A DNA stretch of 64,000 bases from UBA987 sp002292105. GTDB lineage: Bacteria > Bacteroidota > Bacteroidia > NS11-12g > UBA9320. Shown here piece after piece: positions 18,919 to 27,319 of the stretch. The position numbers and the translations under genes are program-made. Each line of letters begins with the position of its first letter. Within the stretch, counting starts at the first letter, position 1. The notes under the pieces were generated by a model, which had not been told where the DNA came from, did no database searches, and saw nothing but the letters and a program-made list of their open reading frames with translations. The stretch covers positions 1,922,001-1,986,000 of the forward strand of contig OX044357.1 of NCBI GenBank assembly GCA_943846675.1, read 5' to 3'.

Positions 18919-20306
18919 GGTTTTTTTACTTTTTTCTAAGGATTCTGTTCTGTTATTTGGCTGGCAAATATTTGGCCAGCAAATACAGTGACGTATCAGT
19001 ATTAGCCGGATTTTCATTGGTATATGGAATACACTTGGTTGCTGTGTTACTATGGACTTTCCGGAAACGAATGCCTTACATTGAACTCCTTTTAGCATCA
19101 ATGGCGATTCAGTTATTAATTGCTCCTTTTCTCGAATATCATTATTATTATAATGAGATTTTTGGTGTCATGCATGTCACTGAGACTGCTTATTTTGAAT
19201 TTGTAACCTTTGCAATTCTTGCTCTTGAAACAGGGTTAATTATATTCAATAAACAACTGTCTGAGCATGATGTATTCACAAGAATGAAAGCAGACGTACA
19301 CATCTATGAAAAACTCGGAATAAAATTGATTGTCATCGGATACATATTTTATCTGATAAACCTTTTCAACATTAGCCTTGGGTTTGCATTTATCATAAAA
19401 ACTTTTACATACTTAAGGTTTATAGGATTGTTCTATTTGATATGCAGTTCAAGTAAAAAAACGCTTAAATATACCTTGCTAATCTTTATTCCATTTCTTC
19501 TCGAAACACTTAAAGTCGCAATCTTCATTGAATTTTTCATTATTAGTATTTGGACTGTTTCAATTCTGTTCCTCAAACGTAAAATATCTCCAATTTTCAC
19601 TGCATCATTAGTAATTCTTGGCTTATTCTTTGCGATTATATTGCAATCCGTTAAACATCAATATCGAGAACTAAAGTGGGGTGGTAAAGAGGTCTCATTG
19701 ACAAAATTAATGTTAAACCAGCAATCGAAAATGGATGCTGATCAGTATAAAGTAGTGGGTGCGATATTCAATGTACGCGTCAATCAGGGTTGGATTGTAT
19801 CCGACGTTATAGAACACACAAGTCGTTCCAGATTCATTCACGATGGCAAGTACTTAAGGGACGAGACAATAGGTATTTTATTACCGCGCCTTCTTTACCC
19901 AAGCAAACCAATTGTAGGGAGCCATGAGAAATTTGACAAGTTTGTAGGTTGGCACTTGGATAAAGGTACTGCAATGAACCTAGGACTAATGGGAGACGCA
20001 TACGGTAACCTTGGATCAAAAAAGGGAATCGTCTTCATTTTTGGTTTTGGTTTACTCATTGGTTTCGGTCATAGAAAGTATCAAAATGCCCTAGTTACAT
20101 TCCCAGATTTGCTTTGTTGGGCCCCGCTATTTTACAACTATCTTATTCGCGCCGGTAATGAGTACTATATTATTACAAATTGGTATGTTAAAACTGGTTT
20201 CGTTACACTTCTGTTCTTTTACTTCGTTCGTAAGCGTATGATTCAAAGTAACCAGTCGCCTAAGCACGAAATTCCAAGTCCAACACAAATTGCACCTGAC
20301 TATTAA
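18915..20306 (+). CDS. wzy: O-antigen polymerase (Wzy-like)
   Basis: A 463-residue polytopic membrane protein with roughly ten to twelve hydrophobic segments. After a central periplasmic loop it contains VRVNQGWIVSDVI, a stretch ending LLPRLLYPSKPIV, and MGDAYGNLGSKKGI. These resemble the large-loop pattern of oligosaccharide repeat-unit polymerases, where the charged loop residues take part in chain transfer. The start is a TTG overlapping the previous stop. This is the only polymerase-like gene in the locus. The alternative, a general membrane protein of unknown role, is less likely in this position. Confidence 0.72.
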   Translation: MRFFYFFLRILFCYLAGKYLASKYSDVSVLAGFSLVYGIHLVAVLLWTFRKRMPYIELLLASMAIQLLIAPFLEYHYYYNEIFGVMHVTETAYFEFVTFAILALETGLIIFNKQLSEHDVFTRMKADVHIYEKLGIKLIVIGYIFYLINLFNISLGFAFIIKTFTYLRFIGLFYLICSSSKKTLKYTLLIFIPFLLETLKVAIFIEFFIISIWTVSILFLKRKISPIFTASLVILGLFFAIILQSVKHQYRELKWGGKEVSLTKLMLNQQSKMDADQYKVVGAIFNVRVNQGWIVSDVIEHTSRSRFIHDGKYLRDETIGILLPRLLYPSKPIVGSHEKFDKFVGWHLDKGTAMNLGLMGDAYGNLGSKKGIVFIFGFGLLIGFGHRKYQNALVTFPDLLCWAPLFYNYLIRAGNEYYIITNWYVKTGFVTLLFFYFVRKRMIQSNQSPKHEIPSPTQIAPDY

Positions 20307-20307
20307 T

Positions 20308-22500
20308 ATGTCAAAAACACTCTTCATAGGTTCATTCCCTAAAGAAACAAAAGGAGGCAGTTCTACGGCTTGTTTGCTCTTATTACAGTCTGAACCATTT
20401 TCAGGTGAGAACATAATTTTACTAGATTCTACACTTGATAACATCTCGAATAACGTGCTCGCTTCCAGGATATGGCGTGCAGTTAAGCGGTTTGGAAAAT
20501 TAACACGCATAATTTTCACGAATCGGCCTAAAGTAGCTTTGATTACCTGTGGTCATGGGTGGAGTTTCTTTGAAAAAGGCATGATGTTACTTTATCTAAA
20601 GTTGTTTGGTGTTCGGTCGGTCATTACGCCAAATTCTGGACTAATACTTGGTAGTTTTAAATCAGGAATCTTTAGGAGTTACTTTAAATTAATTGTTCGG
20701 AACTCAAAATATGTAGTTTGTCAAGGTAAGTATTGGTTAGAAATTTTTACAAACTATACAAGTGACCCAAAGAAACTTGTTGTAATAAAAAATTGGTTAG
20801 CACCTGAGTCAATTGCCAAACCCCTTCCACCCTTTTTAATAAAAGAAAGAAATATTATCCATCTTGTTTACTTGGGCTGGATTGAAGATTATAAGGGTCT
20901 CGATGACTTGTTAAAGGCAGTCGCGCTATGTAAACAAACTGTACAGCTAGACATTTGGGGTGAAGGAAGCTATAAGGCAGAGGTAATTGAGCAAATTGAG
21001 CAGCTAGGTCTCGCTAGTAATGTTAAGTTGAAAGGATGGGCGTCTGAGAAAGACAAATCAGAGATTTATCAAAATCATCCAATCGCAGTATTGTCGTCTC
21101 ATTATGAAGGTATGCCAAATGTAGTTCTTGAAGCAATGGCAAATGGTTTACCTGTGATTGCTTCCAACATTTCTACGCTGCCAGAAGTGGTAACACATAA
21201 TGAAAATGGACTCTTATTTACACCTGGTAACGTAGAGGCCTTAGCGCGTTCTATTGATACATTAGGATCTGATATACTGCTTCAGCAACGATTCCGTGAA
21301 AATGCAAAGTCTTCATTGGACAGCTATGACTTAAGCAAAGCTGCAATGAGATTGGCTAAGCTGGTCTATGAAGATAAAAGGAAGGTATTGATGTTAACGG
21401 ATTGGTTTGCACCAGCCTTTCGCGCAGGTGGACCAATAAAATCTTGCAATAATATTGTTAAATCGCTAGGTAGTGATTTAAATATCAAGGTATTGACATC
21501 TATTTATGATTTAGGTGATGTCAAACTCTCGGTCACGAAAAATAAGTGGACACCTTACCAGCAAGCGTCGGTGTTTTATGCTGGAAGTTTTATAGAATAT
21601 ACACGTAAAATGATCGGTGTATTTTTGTTTTGGAGACCACATAAAATCCACATTAATGGAATTTTTTCAATAAAATCGTCAATAATTCCTTTGATCGTTA
21701 CAAAATTAAGTGGACAAAGAAATAAAGTAATACTGAGTCTAAGGGGTATGCTGATGCCATCTGCTTTGCACATCAAATCAAAGAAGAAACGTATCTATTT
21801 AAAAATTGCTAAATCCTTGGGGTTGTTTAAGAATATCACTGTTCACACCACGAATATGGATGAACTGGAACTGAGTAAAACCACATTAGCAAGTTTTAGA
21901 AACGTAACTCTACCAAACCTCCCTGAGTATACGAACCAATCCATTTCATTTAAACATAAAGCACAAGGAGTATTAGATATCGTCATAGTTGGTCGTGTCC
22001 ATGAAATAAAAAATATTCACCTCTTGGCTACGTTTTTAACTCACGTTAGCGGAAAAACGCATACGACACTTATCGGCCATCTAGAGAATATTGAATATTT
22101 ACGCACCATCGAGCAGTCTTTTGAACGATTACAACAGCATGAATTCAGGTACTTAGGTGAAGTTAACGGACAAGAGGTAAAGGAAATAATTAAACAAAAT
22201 CATATGTTATTTCTTCCCTCGCAAAGCGAGAATTATGGCCACGCAATAGTTGAATCATTGAGCCAAAATAGACCCGTTATTATCAGCGACAAAACCCCTT
22301 GGCAAAACCTGGAAACCCACAATGCAGGCTTTAGCCTTGATTTAAAGGATGAAGACTCTTTCATACAAGCTCTTCAAAAGATGGTTGACCTTAATCAAGC
22401 GGAATTCAATAATTACATGAGTGGGGCTAAAAATTACTGTGACGAGGTTGTTTTTAAAAATCAAACCAAAGACGACTATCTAGCACTATACCAAGAATAA
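20308..22500 (+). CDS. Fused double glycosyltransferase (GT4-GT4)
   Basis: I choose the ATG at 20308, 1 nt after the wzy stop, over the TTG at 20290. The 730-residue product contains two complete GT-B units in tandem. Unit 1 (about 1-362) ends with the donor motif HYEGMPNVVLEAMANGLPVIA. Unit 2 (about 365-730) restarts with RKVLMLTDWFAPAFRAGGPIKS and ends with SENYGHAIVESLSQNRPVII. Each unit has its own E-x7-E donor pair, so both may be active and could add two consecutive sugars. There is no stop or frameshift at the junction near 21385. A 35-bp gap separates it from the carbamoyltransferase gene. Confidence 0.85.
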   Translation: MSKTLFIGSFPKETKGGSSTACLLLLQSEPFSGENIILLDSTLDNISNNVLASRIWRAVKRFGKLTRIIFTNRPKVALITCGHGWSFFEKGMMLLYLKLFGVRSVITPNSGLILGSFKSGIFRSYFKLIVRNSKYVVCQGKYWLEIFTNYTSDPKKLVVIKNWLAPESIAKPLPPFLIKERNIIHLVYLGWIEDYKGLDDLLKAVALCKQTVQLDIWGEGSYKAEVIEQIEQLGLASNVKLKGWASEKDKSEIYQNHPIAVLSSHYEGMPNVVLEAMANGLPVIASNISTLPEVVTHNENGLLFTPGNVEALARSIDTLGSDILLQQRFRENAKSSLDSYDLSKAAMRLAKLVYEDKRKVLMLTDWFAPAFRAGGPIKSCNNIVKSLGSDLNIKVLTSIYDLGDVKLSVTKNKWTPYQQASVFYAGSFIEYTRKMIGVFLFWRPHKIHINGIFSIKSSIIPLIVTKLSGQRNKVILSLRGMLMPSALHIKSKKKRIYLKIAKSLGLFKNITVHTTNMDELELSKTTLASFRNVTLPNLPEYTNQSISFKHKAQGVLDIVIVGRVHEIKNIHLLATFLTHVSGKTHTTLIGHLENIEYLRTIEQSFERLQQHEFRYLGEVNGQEVKEIIKQNHMLFLPSQSENYGHAIVESLSQNRPVIISDKTPWQNLETHNAGFSLDLKDEDSFIQALQKMVDLNQAEFNNYMSGAKNYCDEVVFKNQTKDDYLALYQE

Positions 22501-22535
22501 AAGATACCCAAAAAATATAAGTACTAAATATACAT

Positions 22536-24272
22536 ATGTCAAGTTACACCTTAGGAATAAACGCATACCATGGAGATTCATCCGCCTGTATTTATAAAGG
22601 CACAGAGCTTATTGCTGCAACAGAAGAAGAACGCATAGTGCGTGTTAAACATTGGACCGGATTACCAATAAAGGCGATTGATTTTTGTCTAAAAGAAGCC
22701 AATATCACCCTCAAAGAAGTCGATGTAATTACGGTCTCAAGAGACCCTAAAGCAAAAATTGGGGAGAAAATAATTCAAACACTAAAAAAAGGAATATCCC
22801 TAAAAGCAGTAAAGGATAGAGGTGCGAATTCACTTAAGATCACTAAAATAAAATCTGATATTGCCGAAGCACTTGGATTCAAAGCGTCTGAAATTAAGGC
22901 TAAGTTATATTATGCCGAGCATCACAGAAGTCACATGGCTTCTTCCTTCTTTGTCTCCCCTTTTGAAGAATCTGCGATCTTGTCAATAGATGGTATGGGA
23001 GATTTTAGTTCTACCATGCGTGGAACTGGTAAAGGAAACAAGATAAAGGTTATTGACAGTGTCTCCTACCCACATTCTATTGGAATTTTTTATACAGCGA
23101 TGACACAATACCTTGGGTTTCCTCATTATGGAGATGAATACAAAGTAATGGGCCTATCTCCTTATGGCAAAGCTACCATGGTCGATCAACTGGAAGATGT
23201 TTTGATACTTCTTGACAATGGACTTTTTGAGTTAAATGGAAGATACTTCAAACACTTTACCGAAGGTGTGGCTATGGATTGGGAAGGTGGATCGCCTTCC
23301 ATAGATTCAATATATTCTGAAGCACTAGTAGAGAAATTTGGTCCAGTAAGACAAAAAGGTGAAGAGTTGACTCAATACCATATGGACCTGGCAGCTTCGG
23401 TACAACGGTATACTGAAAAAGTAATCTTCCACATCGCCGAAGATTTACACAAACGCACCGGGTTGAAAAACTTGTGCATAACGGGTGGTGTGGCTCAAAA
23501 TTCGGTTGCAAATGGTAAAATATTGGCAAACACTTCTTTCGAGAAATTATACGTCCCACCTGCAGGACATGACGCTGGGACTTCAGTTGGTTCCGCATTA
23601 TACTATATCCACCAAGAGCAAAATACCACTCGACCGGCGTTCAAACATCAAGCATATACTGGAGCTCAATTTACAAATGAAGAAATCAAAACCTTTTTAG
23701 AAGGTAAAGCGGGAATCATCGCTTATCACGAAAAGGAAGATGCGCTAATTGAAGCGGTAGCTGAATTACTGCACCACGGCAAAGTAATCGGTTGGTTTCA
23801 AGGTCGTGCCGAGTTTGGGCCCAGAGCATTGGGCAACCGTAGTATTATTGTCGACCCAAGCCGGTCGGACGCAAAAGAATTATTGAATAGTAAAATCAAA
23901 CGACGTGAAAGCTTCAGACCTTTTGCCCCCTCTATACTAAAAGAGGCTGTGAAGGATTATTTTGAGGTAGTTGACGACGTCCCTTTTATGGAGAAAGTAT
24001 ATGATATCAAATCTGAAAAGCACGAAGTAATTCCAGCTGTCACGCATGTTAACGGTACCGGTCGACTTCAAACTGTGGAAGAAAAAGACAACCCAAGATA
24101 TTACAGGTTGATAAAAGCGTTTAGCCAGAAAAGTGGAATCCCCATTCTCTTGAATACATCCTTCAACGAAAACGAACCCATTGTCAACACACCAGGACAT
24201 GCCTATGATTGCTTTGCACGTACGGATATGGATGTATTGGTTTTGGAGAATTATGTGATCACGCGAGGTTAG
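22536..24272 (+). CDS. Carbamoyltransferase, NodU/CmcH/TobZ family (copy 2)
   Basis: A 578-residue O-carbamoyltransferase. N-terminal landmarks are NAYHGDSSACIYKG, AEHHRSHMASSFF and LSIDGMGDFSS. The C-terminal domain has CITGGVAQNS and GWFQGRAEFGPRALGNRSI, then NTSFNENEPIV near the end. It shares only family-level motifs with the 603-residue copy at 12168, so this is not a recent duplication. The two enzymes probably carbamoylate different positions or sugars. The TAG stop runs straight into a (TTTTGGC)9 array. Confidence 0.87.
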   Translation: MSSYTLGINAYHGDSSACIYKGTELIAATEEERIVRVKHWTGLPIKAIDFCLKEANITLKEVDVITVSRDPKAKIGEKIIQTLKKGISLKAVKDRGANSLKITKIKSDIAEALGFKASEIKAKLYYAEHHRSHMASSFFVSPFEESAILSIDGMGDFSSTMRGTGKGNKIKVIDSVSYPHSIGIFYTAMTQYLGFPHYGDEYKVMGLSPYGKATMVDQLEDVLILLDNGLFELNGRYFKHFTEGVAMDWEGGSPSIDSIYSEALVEKFGPVRQKGEELTQYHMDLAASVQRYTEKVIFHIAEDLHKRTGLKNLCITGGVAQNSVANGKILANTSFEKLYVPPAGHDAGTSVGSALYYIHQEQNTTRPAFKHQAYTGAQFTNEEIKTFLEGKAGIIAYHEKEDALIEAVAELLHHGKVIGWFQGRAEFGPRALGNRSIIVDPSRSDAKELLNSKIKRRESFRPFAPSILKEAVKDYFEVVDDVPFMEKVYDIKSEKHEVIPAVTHVNGTGRLQTVEEKDNPRYYRLIKAFSQKSGIPILLNTSFNENEPIVNTPGHAYDCFARTDMDVLVLENYVITRG

Positions 24273-24273
24273 C

Positions 24274-24336
24274 TTTTGGCTTTTGGCTTTTGGCTTTTGG
24301 CTTTTGGCTTTTGGCTTTTGGCTTTTGGCTTTTGGC
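24274..24336 (+). repeat. Perfect tandem array, nine copies of TTTTGGC
   Basis: Nine uninterrupted 7-bp units (63 bp) begin one base after the TAG stop of the second carbamoyltransferase gene. They lie in its 3' untranslated region, so unit gain or loss does not alter that protein. Perfect arrays like this are slippage-prone. No spacers exist, so it is not CRISPR. Confidence 0.95.
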
Positions 24337-24438
24337 GAAAAAAAAGATTTAGCCTTGATCTTACAACAGTTCAGTTAGGGATTTATCAACAAACATTCAA
24401 TGTTTCAATTCGCCATAGTGCACACATTTAACCCAAAA

Positions 24439-24499
24439 CGCTAACGCGCCAAAGTGCCAACCCCCTAACAACCTATCCTCCCAACTACCCAACCACCCA
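24439..24499 (+). repeat. CCAAC-rich, G-poor leader repeat, copy 1
   Basis: The stretch starts GCTAACGCGCCAA and continues as irregular CCAAC/CCAACNACC units almost free of G, ending directly at the ATG at 24500. A close relative sits at 27272-27319, again ending at a start codon. Such an unstructured leader may help initiation where Shine-Dalgarno sites are absent. It may instead be an intergenic repeat with no function in translation. Confidence 0.75.
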
Positions 24500-25258
24500 A
24501 TGCCTCCTCTCAAAATCTCAATCATCACCGCTGCATACAACAGCGAAAAATATATCAAGCATACATTAGAGTCTGTTCGTGATCAAACTTATGCCGACAT
24601 TGAACATGTGTTGGTAGATGGTGGGTCAACCGATGAAACAAATGCAATTATCAAATCATATCCTCTTGTTAAGAACTATATCAGTGAACCAGATCAAGGA
24701 ATCTATGATGCGCTTAATAAAGGTATCAATCGTGCGACAGGTGACATTATAGGATTTGTACATTCAGACGACTACTTACATGACACGTCCATACTAAGGT
24801 GTGTTGCAGAATATTTAGAGAACAACCCCAATGTGACCGGGATTTATGCTGATATTGTTTTTGTAGATAATTCTAAAAAAGTGCTCAGACACTACAGCTC
24901 TAGGTCATGGCGTTTTAGCAAATTCCAATATGGGAAAATGCCAGCACATCCCTCCTTCTTTGCTCGTAAAGAAGTGTACGAGTCCTATCTGTTCGATACG
25001 CAATACAAAATAGCAGCTGATTTTGACCATATGTTACGGGCGTTCAAAGACCCTGAATTCCTTTTCCATTACCTGCCTATTATTACCACTTCAATGCGTA
25101 TGGGAGGGGCAAGTACGGATGGGCTAAAGTCCAATCTAAGAATCAACAAAGAGATTCTACAGATTTGTAAAGCAAACGGTCTACCAACAAACTATCTGAA
25201 AATTTATTCAAAATATCCTTCGAGGTTATTAGAGTTTTTTTTTACCAAAATGAGCTAG
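24500..25258 (+). CDS. Glycosyltransferase family 2 (WcaA-like)
   Basis: A compact 252-residue GT2 enzyme with SIITAAYNSEKYIKHTLESV at the N-terminus, LVDGGSTDET for UDP binding, and HSDDYLHD as the DxD-type metal site. DQGIYDALNKGINRATGDIIGFV is diagnostic of the WcaA/YcbB-like GT2 group. No membrane segments are present. It is likely an inverting transferase adding one sugar to the lipid-linked unit. The gene is separated from the upstream block by the TTTTGGC array and the CCAAC leader, so it may belong to a later-acquired module. Confidence 0.87.
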   Translation: MPPLKISIITAAYNSEKYIKHTLESVRDQTYADIEHVLVDGGSTDETNAIIKSYPLVKNYISEPDQGIYDALNKGINRATGDIIGFVHSDDYLHDTSILRCVAEYLENNPNVTGIYADIVFVDNSKKVLRHYSSRSWRFSKFQYGKMPAHPSFFARKEVYESYLFDTQYKIAADFDHMLRAFKDPEFLFHYLPIITTSMRMGGASTDGLKSNLRINKEILQICKANGLPTNYLKIYSKYPSRLLEFFFTKMS

Positions 25259-25262
25259 TTTT

Positions 25263-26318
25263 ATTACACCATTACCCTACTATAAAAACCTCGATGGAGT
25301 CCGTGCAATTGCGGCAATAATGGTAATGGTTGGTCATTTTTTTTCTGTAATTGCCCCTGACCATTATATGATAAAATTCGATTTACTATTTGGACAGTCT
25401 GGGGTTGTTTTATTTTTTGTGCTTTCTGGCTTTCTGATCACCCGAATTTTACTTAACACAAAAGGATCGAAAAATTATTTTAAAAATTTCTTTATAAGAC
25501 GGTCTCTCAGAATTCTTCCTCTGTATTACATATTTTTGTTAATTCACTACTATCTAGCACCATTAATCCTTAAAACTGAAATTCCTAATTTCAGTCTGCA
25601 AATTTATCATTACCTGTTTTTGCAAGACTTTGCAATGACGTTCAACTGGCTCTACTCAGGACCTGGTCACTTTTGGTCATTAGCAGTTGAAGAACACTTT
25701 TATTTGTTCTGGCCGTTTGTGATAATTATAACACCCAAAAAACAGCTATTAAAAGTCATTCTTTCAATTATTGTGATTTCAATACTCATTAGAGCTTTAA
25801 TGCTCAATTACAATTACAATGGTTACTTCTTTACTTTCACCCGATTTGACGCTCTTGCAATTGGAGCCATATTATCCCTTTTAGAACTTAGATATCGCTT
25901 CTCTCACAAATATCTTTCACGTTACATAATACTACTAATAGGTATACTAATTCCAAGTGTTTTAATGTGGACTATGTTTTCAGGAAGTGGAAACAACACG
26001 ATTCAAATATTTAAGTATTTGGTAATAGGTTTTACTTTCTTTTCTATAATTGGTATGGTTCTATCCATTAAGGACAAAAGCGTAATAAATAAAATATTAG
26101 AATCTAGATTTTTTCGTTACTCCGGAAAGATTAGCTACGGACTCTATGTATACCATCCACTCATTTTTTTAATCTTGTTAAAGTATTGCAACACTCATAT
26201 CTTACTTTTGAATTTTGTCATATGCTTTTCATTAACCTATCTTATATCGACATTAAGTTACAGGTATTTTGAAAACCCTTTCTTAAAACTCAAAAAATAT
26301 TTCGTTTACAATAAATAG
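25263..26318 (+). CDS. Acyltransferase 3 family (OafA/YrhL-like) membrane protein
   Basis: The first in-frame ATG (25320) would skip the family's conserved N-terminus, because codons 25278-25319 read YYKNLDGVRAIAAI, the hallmark opening of acyltransferase 3 proteins. No ATG, GTG or TTG lies upstream in frame before the stop at 25251. The best candidate start is the ATT at 25263, 5 nt after the GT2 stop, by termination-reinitiation. The 351-residue product has about ten membrane segments, FFVLSGFLI and GHFWSLAVEEHFYLFWP. It probably O-acetylates the polysaccharide. The start is uncertain; the family is not. Confidence 0.82.
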   Translation: MTPLPYYKNLDGVRAIAAIMVMVGHFFSVIAPDHYMIKFDLLFGQSGVVLFFVLSGFLITRILLNTKGSKNYFKNFFIRRSLRILPLYYIFLLIHYYLAPLILKTEIPNFSLQIYHYLFLQDFAMTFNWLYSGPGHFWSLAVEEHFYLFWPFVIIITPKKQLLKVILSIIVISILIRALMLNYNYNGYFFTFTRFDALAIGAILSLLELRYRFSHKYLSRYIILLIGILIPSVLMWTMFSGSGNNTIQIFKYLVIGFTFFSIIGMVLSIKDKSVINKILESRFFRYSGKISYGLYVYHPLIFLILLKYCNTHILLLNFVICFSLTYLISTLSYRYFENPFLKLKKYFVYNK

Positions 26319-26331
26319 CATCTGCTACATT

Positions 26332-27261
26332 ATGCCACCGTATAAAATACTTCTTACTGGAGCAACTGGTTTTGTTGGTGGTCATGTGATTAAACAGCTC
26401 AAAGAAGATTATTCGCTTTATGCGATTTCATCAAAAAAGACAGACATTGAACATATAACTAAGACCTTCTCTTGGAATGAAATAGAAAGTATTGAAGAAA
26501 CTTTCGAGGCAGTCATTCACATGGCTGGACTAGCACATGATACTCAAAACAACAAAGATGAGTCTGTATACTTTGACGTTAATGTTGGATTAACCAAGAC
26601 GCTTTTAGAAAATATGAAGCGCTGGAACTGTGGTCAATTCATATACATAAGTAGCGTAAAGGCTGCTGTAGATTCTACTTCTATTGAAGTCCTGAATGAA
26701 GATTTCACTTCAGCTTGTACAAACGTATATGGTCGTTCGAAGCTTACCGCAGAAAGGCTAATATTAGACAGTACTGCCAATATCAATCGGGTTATTCTAC
26801 GACCAGTAATGATATACGGCCCTGGACAAAAAGGCAACCTGAATACACTCGAGAAACTGATTCATAAAGGCGTTTGGTTTCCATTCAAAAATTGGCAAAA
26901 CAAGCGTTCTGTGCTGTCTATCAATAATTTGACTTTTACGATTAAAGAGATACTAAATAAAAAGATAGCTTCTGGTGTCTATTATATTGCTGATGACGCT
27001 GCTGTTTCAACTGTAGAAATTCTAGAATCTATTAGCAGTGGGATTAATAGAAAAGTCAGATTTGTATCCATACCAAATAGCATTATTCGAGTTGGACTTA
27101 AATTACTACCGAAAAGACTTAAATCATTTACCAACAAAGTCTTAGGGAGTTTGGAGGTAGATAATTCAAAACTCAAAACAGCGTTGGGCATTTCAACTAT
27201 GCCGTATAACGCAGCCACTGATTTACCGTGTGCGTTTAAAAAATCGTCTGGCAATGCTTAA
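26332..27261 (+). CDS. NAD-dependent epimerase/dehydratase (WbpV-like UDP-sugar 4-reductase)
   Basis: A 309-residue extended SDR protein. It starts with the Rossmann motif TGATGFVGGH, carries the catalytic serine region ISSVKAAVD and the YGRSK (YxxxK) pair, and has a substrate segment RPVMIYGPGQKGN. Proteins of this form next to a WecA/WbpL-type transferase are usually WbpV-like reductases making UDP-QuiNAc or UDP-FucNAc from a 4-keto intermediate, which then serves as the first sugar. That pairing is present here, with the transferase gene starting 58 bp downstream. Substrate assignment is inference. Confidence 0.78.
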   Translation: MPPYKILLTGATGFVGGHVIKQLKEDYSLYAISSKKTDIEHITKTFSWNEIESIEETFEAVIHMAGLAHDTQNNKDESVYFDVNVGLTKTLLENMKRWNCGQFIYISSVKAAVDSTSIEVLNEDFTSACTNVYGRSKLTAERLILDSTANINRVILRPVMIYGPGQKGNLNTLEKLIHKGVWFPFKNWQNKRSVLSINNLTFTIKEILNKKIASGVYYIADDAAVSTVEILESISSGINRKVRFVSIPNSIIRVGLKLLPKRLKSFTNKVLGSLEVDNSKLKTALGISTMPYNAATDLPCAFKKSSGNA

Positions 27262-27271
27262 TTTTTAATTA

Positions 27272-27319
27272 GCTAACGCGCCAATACGCCAACCACCCAA
27301 CACCCCAACGACCTAACCT
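27272..27319 (+). repeat. CCAAC-rich, G-poor leader repeat, copy 2
   Basis: It begins GCTAACGCGCCAATACGCCAACC and ends directly at the TTG start at 27320. It matches copy 1 at 24439-24499 in its opening 13 bases and in overall composition. The two copies bracket a three-gene block (GT2, acyltransferase 3, reductase). Confidence 0.75.

Noticed and set aside
24274..24336. Possible CRISPR array
   Set aside because: Units are 7 bp, contiguous and without spacers, and no cas genes are present.
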